In this document: piece after piece, positions 58,721-64,000 of the stretch
How positions within the stretch are numbered: the stretch's first letter is position 1
How the letters are laid out: each line of letters begins with the position of its first letter
Assembly: GCA_003550325.1 (NCBI GenBank)
Contig: QKWP01001676.1
Location: 52,246-116,245, forward strand
DNA length: 64,000 nt
Reading direction: 5' to 3'
Origin: Gigaspora rosea
Taxonomy: Eukaryota > Glomeromycota > Glomeromycetes > Diversisporales > Gigasporaceae
The notes under the pieces: model-generated
Databases searched by the model: none
What the model saw: only the letters and a program-made list of their open reading frames with translations
What the model was told of the DNA's origin: nothing
Translations under genes and position numbers: made by a program

Positions 58721-59361
58721 GTTCAAAAGAATGGACTATAGTATTGTGGTATATATGCCCGATTGACTCTCATACATGATTCAGAATCAAAAGAAGAATC
58801 AAATTTATAATAAATTTAGTAAACTTGATAAATTTATTTCTGTTAACTACATTGAGGAAAATACGTGAGAATGTCAATTACATTATCATTTGTCCTATTG
58901 ATCTTTAACAAAGGTCTAATTAAATTTTACCAAAACGGATGAGCACCATTATGATCAACTAACTAATTAACTGAGTAAGCTACTTGAAAACACCTAAATC
59001 TACTATTACAAATCCTCGTTTTAGAGTTTCTGAGAATAATTTAAAGTAGTTTAGTTTCGTTATCAATTTCGTAGATTATTTCTTTGAACATATTATGTTT
59101 GAAGTCTAGTTTTCTCTCGTTGTCATCTCAATATAATATTCAATTTTATTTTAAATATTGAAAATTATTAAAAAATTTTCTACTATTTATTTATAAACCA
59201 TCAGTTAATTAAATAGTCTTAAATTGACAATTTATATTTACTGAATAGTTTACAATTCAAATCTCTAATTACGATTAGTAAATAATGCACAAAAATAAAA
59301 TTGTTACTTTCAATTTGGAAGCCTCCAATTTTATCATGTGAAGTAATTTAATTGTTGTAAT

Positions 59362-59376
59362 TAGAGATGCGATCCA
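59362..59376. mobile_element. 15-bp MITE remnant between 8-bp duplications
   Basis: TAGAGATGCGATCCA, a family terminus, lies between two exact copies of GTTGTAAT (59354-59361 and 59377-59384). Everything else of the element has been lost. Confidence 0.7.
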
Positions 59377-59685
59377 GTTGTAATGTTATGAGTAATTTTA
59401 ATTCACAAAGTATCGTAGCTTTTTTTAATTGATAAGTATTGCTCAAATAAAATTATTTAAATTTCAGAAACTTGAACAATTTAGGTTTTACATTTGTCAC
59501 TTGTATAATGATGTTTGACAAAAAACATAAATATCGAATAGCTTATACTCATCATTTTTCAAGCACAGTAATGATTAATCTCACGACTAGAATTTGAACA
59601 ACTATATATTTCTACGATTAATGATTTAAACAACAAAAGTACAAGCTTTTATAATTCTTTCGATTCTATTATAATAAAACAGGAT

Positions 59686-61196
59686 TTAAAGATGATGCAA
59701 ATTATAAAATAAAAGAAAAAGAACTTGTAGAAAGTATAAATGTAAATAATTGGTAATTATTAAAAAATAATAAATAAAAAAAAATAACAATAAATCTTTA
59801 ATAATATCTCTTAGCACTTTTACTAAGTTAGACCCAGATACTTTATTATTACAAAGATTTAAAGAAGACGAAGCAGCATTTGCAAATTTTATCTCCTCCA
59901 CTAGATTATTTGAAAGGTCTGAAGTGTCATACTGACGAGGAATAATTGATGTCAAATTGTTTAATCTTAATCCTAAAGAAGTTTTGTGATTTTTGACCAG
60001 GGCTTCTACTAATATCATTATTTTCTTAAACTCGTATTGCTCTTTAGAAACAAAAACATCCAAAGAGGTTAAAGTGCTGTTTTTGCAAAGTGCATCTGCC
60101 ATGACTTGTACTGCATCATAACAAAATTGATTATATGAAAGATTCAGATAAGTTAAAGCACTGTTTTCACAAAGAGTATTTGCTAATTCTTTTATTCCCT
60201 CAAAGCCAATTTGATTTGATGAAAGATTCAAAGAAGCTAAGGTGCTGTTTTTGCAAAGTGCATTTGCTAGCACTTTTCCTCCCTCAGAACCAAGTTCACA
60301 ATGACTAAGATTTAAAGAAATCAAAGTGGTGTTTCTGCAAAGAGTATTTTCTAATTCTTTCCCACCTTTAAAACCAAGATTATTATATGAAAGATTCAAA
60401 GAAATTAATGTGCTGTTTTCGCAAAGAGCTTGTGCTAATGCTTTTATTTCATTATGACTAAGTTGATTATTTTTAAGATCCAAGGATGTTAAGGTGTTAT
60501 TAGTGAAGAGAACATTCGCTAATTTCTCACCATCAAAGCCAATCCAATTAGATGAAATAATTAAAGAAATTAATGAAGTGTTTTTACAAAGAGCACTTGC
60601 AAACTTTTTACAAAACTTAGAACCAAGATTATTAAAGTGAAGGTTTAAAGAAGTTAAAGTTTTGCTTTTATAAAGAGCTTCCCTATTGCTTTTTTGCTTT
60701 TAGTATTAAGTTGATAAAGATTGTTAAATCCACTTAAATCTAATTCTTTAAGAAGCTTAGTTTTTCGTAGGAACATTATAACCAAAAAATTGGCAATTTC
60801 AATTTTAAGAGAATCGTATTCTTCAAGTCCTTCATAATTAAGCCAATCTTTTACACCCTCATTTAAATCAAAAACTGAAATTTTTTTGGTATAATTTAAA
60901 TATTCAAATAATGGTGTCTCTGAATTACTTGAAACCGAAAATACCAGTAAAAGAAGTTGTTGCACTACTTGTTTATTTTTTAACTCTGAAAGGCAAAGTT
61001 CTTGCTCATACGCATTTAATTCTGAAAGACATATTTTAATAAGCCTTCTATCTTTAAAATTAGGTTCTTTCCATAATATTGGCACAGAGATTCTACACCA
61101 TTGACGATTTACAAGGAGGCATGAAAACAAGCTTCCATAATCTTTTTGGAGGCATTCAAGTATTTTGATAAGACATTCAATTGGTAGGAATATCAT
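59686..61196 (-). pseudogene. F-box / leucine-rich-repeat protein, one frameshift
   Basis: Starts at 61196 with an F-box (MIFLPIECLIKILECLQKDY...CLLVNRQWCRISVPILW). About 180 residues later the frame ends at 60654. The LRR sequence resumes one base shifted at about 60675 (ALYKSKTLTSLNLHFNNLGS), consistent with one lost G in a GGG run. Some seven 28-residue repeats of ribonuclease-inhibitor type follow (ALCENSTLISLNLSYNNLGF, ALCKNSTLASLNLSSNQIGF). The tail after about 59790 is Phe/Leu/Tyr-rich and may be read-through of an intron. F-box/LRR proteins select substrates for SCF ubiquitin ligases. Only one lesion was seen, so the gene may be intact in reality. Confidence 0.8.
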
Positions 61197-62579
61197 TTTA
61201 ATAAATTTTTGTTTTTTGATTCTTCAGCATGAACAAAATCCCTATTTATAATCATTTGGAACAAATTTACTTATTATTAGAATATAAATTAATAATACAT
61301 AATTAACTATTCAATCAAAGACAATATATAGAACGTACTGTAAAACTTTATTTCTTTGTTTTAGCAAAGTTTATTGTGAAAATATATCTTCGAAAACCTT
61401 CGTATATAGAATTCCAAATAAAATCTATATTGAAAATGTATAGTACAAATTAACTAAGAAATGCGCAAGAGTTTTTTTTGTTCAAAATTGTCCTGTTTCA
61501 GGAATCATTTAAATGATTACTGTTTTTTAGATTAAGATATTTTTTTAAAAAAAGGAATGTATGTGGATTCAGTTAAAATAATTTAACATATAAATGTAGA
61601 ATAAGATATTTGTGGCATAATAAGGCACTTTACATTTTGTATATTACAATACTCAGTAAAAATAACCATACTGTAAAACAGCAAACAAAGAAATGGGCCT
61701 AGTACATGTAATTTAAGTAATATTACGGTATAATAAACCATTTTAGTGACGCGTTGATGGGATTAGTATTTATAATTTATGAAGAAAAAATTTTTAAATG
61801 AATCACGGAGTATGGCATTTGAATTTTTAATTAAGCCCCCATCACTAAGTGACGCGTCAACTTAAGTTATATTAGAATGAAGTATACTAATAAAATAAAC
61901 CACTCAGCAAAATAACCATAATAGTATAGAACGAAGTGTTAACTCGGGCTTTTGACAAATGATTATAAGGTGCTTTTGCGTTTCATAATATCAATTGATG
62001 TAGTACAAGTTTTTCAGCAAAAATAACCATACTGTTAAAAAGCAGCATTAAACAGTGTTATATTAGAATGGATATTTATAGAACAAAATATCTTGTTGCT
62101 TTAATATATTGGAAATACGTGTAATTATTAGCACGTTAATGAATGCACATAGACTAAGCCTTATTTCTTACATGTTACGGTCTTTAGTTAGCCATAATAA
62201 TAAGCATGTAACAAAGAAAATTGCTTCTTACACGCGTTAATGTAATCTGTATTATTAATATATTTTCGAACTTAAGAACAAAATGTTTTGTTGCTTCTTC
62301 TGCGTATTTCTTTTATCCAAATCGTTAATAATAAAAGATAATGAAAAAATAAAGAGAATTTGATTATTACATTAGTTAATATCTTTGTCCAAATGACTGC
62401 TGTCTTTGAATAGGTAATAAAAATGTACGTAAATAAAATCTTGAAACAAGGAAAGAAGAAAACGAGTCTTTAATGTCAAAATTCTTTGTACTTTACTGCA
62501 AAAGGTCTTTTGTCCGAATGGTTAATTTTTTGTACTTTAGTTGGAATTCTTACAAAAAAACTGTGTATTTTTTGTTAAA
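61197..62579. other. Intergenic with a thrice-repeated motif
   Basis: No gene. CAGTAAAAATAACCATACTG, CAGCAAAATAACCATAATAG and CAGCAAAAATAACCATACTG occur at about 61653, 61903 and 62018. GTGACGCGT motifs are at about 61746 and 61855. Confidence 0.5.
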
Positions 62580-62587
62580 TATTAAAA

Positions 62588-62600
62588 AAGTATAAAAAGG
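62588..62600 (+). promoter_or_regulatory. TATA box of the small zinc-protein gene
   Basis: AGTATAAAAAGGC lies about 60-70 bp upstream of the ATG at 62659. Confidence 0.55.
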
Positions 62601-62658
62601 CATTTAATTCCCAGATTCTACTGAAACTAAAAGAAAAATATTTTGCATCAAAACTAAA

Positions 62659-63090
62659 ATGCCAAAGTTTCAAAATAAACTACAAAATAAACTATGCAAA
62701 TTCTGTAAAAACCCAAATTTAACTAAAACGCTATTGCCAATATCAGAAACACACCCTACTCGCATAATTTTTCCAAAAGACTATGAAAAAATATTACAAA
62801 TTATAATGCAAGATGGAATAATTACAGCAGACAGCAGGGTAATCTATAAATACGCATGTAACTATTTAAACATTTGTAATAAATGCCAAAAGCTACAGTG
62901 CATAATCTGTAAAAAGATAAACTTAAGATACGCAGGTAACTATTCAAAACTTTGTAATTTATGTCGACATTTAAAAAGTGAACAAAAGAAGAAGAGTAAT
63001 GTCATTGACAATGATGATGAATTACCAAGCGAAGAAGAGGCATTAGCAATAGCATTAAAAAAAGCGATAGCAAAAAGCCCATCAATATAA
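62659..63090 (+). CDS. Small Cys-rich (zinc-binding type) protein, UIM-like end
   Basis: 143 residues, single exon, with a TATA box about 60 bp upstream. The N-terminus has CKFCKNPN; residues about 76-102 have CNKCQKLQCIICKKINLRYA...CNLC, giving at least four Cys-X2-Cys pairs, suitable for two zinc sites. The acidic end DDELPSEEEALAIALKKAIA resembles a ubiquitin-interacting motif (EEExLxxAL), though the usual Ser is Ala. The middle part (FPKDYEKILQIIMQDGIITA) is unassigned. I do not recognise the family; a nucleic-acid or ubiquitin-related role is a guess. Confidence 0.65.
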   Translation: MPKFQNKLQNKLCKFCKNPNLTKTLLPISETHPTRIIFPKDYEKILQIIMQDGIITADSRVIYKYACNYLNICNKCQKLQCIICKKINLRYAGNYSKLCNLCRHLKSEQKKKSNVIDNDDELPSEEEALAIALKKAIAKSPSI

Positions 63091-63261
63091 AATGAAATTC
63101 CAGAAAACTTTATATCGATAAAAAGTGACATTGTTATCTTGGAAATTTCGACCTCCGAAAATTTTAAATTTTTAGTTTAATCACACTTATCGTGCTTATT
63201 GTATTTATTACATTTCTTAAAGATGATGCAACAAGTAATTTCGTCGGTTAGGGTTACAGTT

Positions 63262-63372
63262 TAGAGATGTGACCCGTTATCCACTGAATATAAATTTATT
63301 AATAAATCTATTGAATATTCACTGGATTTTATTAATAAATTTATATTCAGTGAATAACGGGTCACATCTCTA
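63262..63372. mobile_element. MITE, TAGAGATG family, copy 4, perfect 8-bp duplication
   Basis: TAGAGATGTGACCCGTTATC and its inverse form a long hairpin of 111 bp. TTACAGTT is duplicated at 63254-63261 and 63373-63380, which assigns the family to the hAT type. Confidence 0.92.
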
Positions 63373-63586
63373 TTACAGTTGATTATTCATTATATCTAAT
63401 TGAAGGACCAATAGTAGTTATACGAGTTTTAGTTGATTACGTTTCATTCGTTATATGTAAATTTCTCTATAAATAAAGGGTATTTTCGTCCCGTTAAAAC
63501 TGGAACATGTATATTTAGTTCTGGAAATTTCTTGATTGTTTCCAAATATATTTTTTTTGGTGCATTTTATTTGAATTAGTTGAGAT

Positions 63587-63666
63587 TAGAGGTGTGATCT
63601 GTTATCCGTTTCACTAAATAAATCCGTAAATTTAAATAGGAAAACGGATAACGGATCGCACCTCTA
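63587..63666. mobile_element. MITE, TAGAGGTG variant, copy 5, perfect 8-bp duplication
   Basis: TAGAGGTGTGATCTGTTATC and an inverse arm with few mismatches, 80 bp in all. GTTGAGAT is duplicated exactly at 63579-63586 and 63667-63674. Confidence 0.92.
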
Positions 63667-63960
63667 GTTGAGATACTACCATTCTTGCAAAGTGTATTCT
63701 CCTGAACTATAATTATCACTATCTTTTTATGAATAAATGGGTTTTTGCATATAGGATTCTGATTAATAAGAAATCATCATCTTTATATTATATTCAGAAA
63801 ATTGTATTTATTCTTTAGATTAAGTTTTATTCATAATTTTTATTATAATTCTAATTTCGGTGACAAGCAATTCTATTTTCAGTGACAATTAAAATTGAAG
63901 GAATTTTTTATATTATTTGTCACTGAAATTAAGATACAGAATTATTTTATCGTTATGTAT

Positions 63961-64000
63961 TGTTTTTTTTTTTTTTTTTTTAAAGGGAGGTCTATCCTCT
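63961..64000 (-). mobile_element. Retroelement 3' end, cut by the window edge
   Basis: A T run followed by AAAGGGAGGTCTATCCTCT, the same 3' terminus as at about 22347-22395. The body lies beyond the window. Confidence 0.65.

Larger units (their letters stand above)
58029..59685. other. Intergenic with MITE copy and remnant
   Basis: No gene seen. Contains MITE copy 3 (58599-58720) and a 15-bp MITE remnant (59362-59376). Confidence 0.5.

Overview
The window looks like nuclear DNA of an arbuscular mycorrhizal fungus (Glomeromycotina), most probably a Rhizophagus-type genome. The reasons are very AT-rich DNA, small GT-AG introns, a Sel1-repeat/TKL-type kinase, an F-box protein with ribonuclease-inhibitor-type leucine-rich repeats, and an extreme load of DNA transposons and LINE/SINE retroelements in many stages of decay. 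The assignment comes from recognising protein families by eye; no search was run.

Layout. 1-8 kb: a spliced six-exon type-3 dicopper (hemocyanin/phenoloxidase-type) gene, then a decayed aldehyde dehydrogenase. 9-22 kb: a nested repeat island holding a hAT transposase scrap, a cluster of fold-back units interrupted by a 5'-truncated SINE, a full-length but mutated 7.9-kb LINE that itself carries a MITE and an internal duplication, and an unusually long (1,030 bp) tRNA-headed SINE with a perfect 17-bp target-site duplication. 22-25 kb: a retroelement 3' end, a broken ORF of unknown family and an LTR-like segment. 26.5 kb: a 52-residue, two-exon secreted peptide with a Kex2-type KR site and a Cys/Gly/Asp-rich mature part. 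27-35 kb: non-autonomous elements, several with exact 8-bp duplications, a second tRNA-headed SINE and long palindromes.

36-48 kb: a decayed Gln-rich gene, a 4 x 212-bp tandem array whose every unit is a long hairpin, an eight-exon Plavaka/KDZ-type transposase that is open almost to its end, and a dead FAR1/MULE transposase interrupted by a 235-bp insertion. 48-54 kb: fold-back repeats, a small hAT MITE, a TPR gene remnant into which a 62-bp poly(A)-tailed sequence was inserted in frame, and a Helitron helicase relic. 54-64 kb is the most gene-like part: an intact zinc-Cys/Sel1/kinase protein, a hypothetical Cys-containing protein lying between two MITE copies, an F-box/LRR gene split by one frameshift, and a small zinc-binding protein. 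These are interspersed with a family of short palindromic MITEs ending in TAGAGATGYGAYCC.

Of the protein genes, the dicopper enzyme, the small secreted peptide, the kinase and two small hypothetical proteins look like functional host genes. The transposase and retroelement genes do not cooperate with them. The recurring theme is insertion, nesting and decay of mobile DNA. Many lesions sit in or near homopolymers, so some frameshifts could be sequencing errors rather than real mutations.
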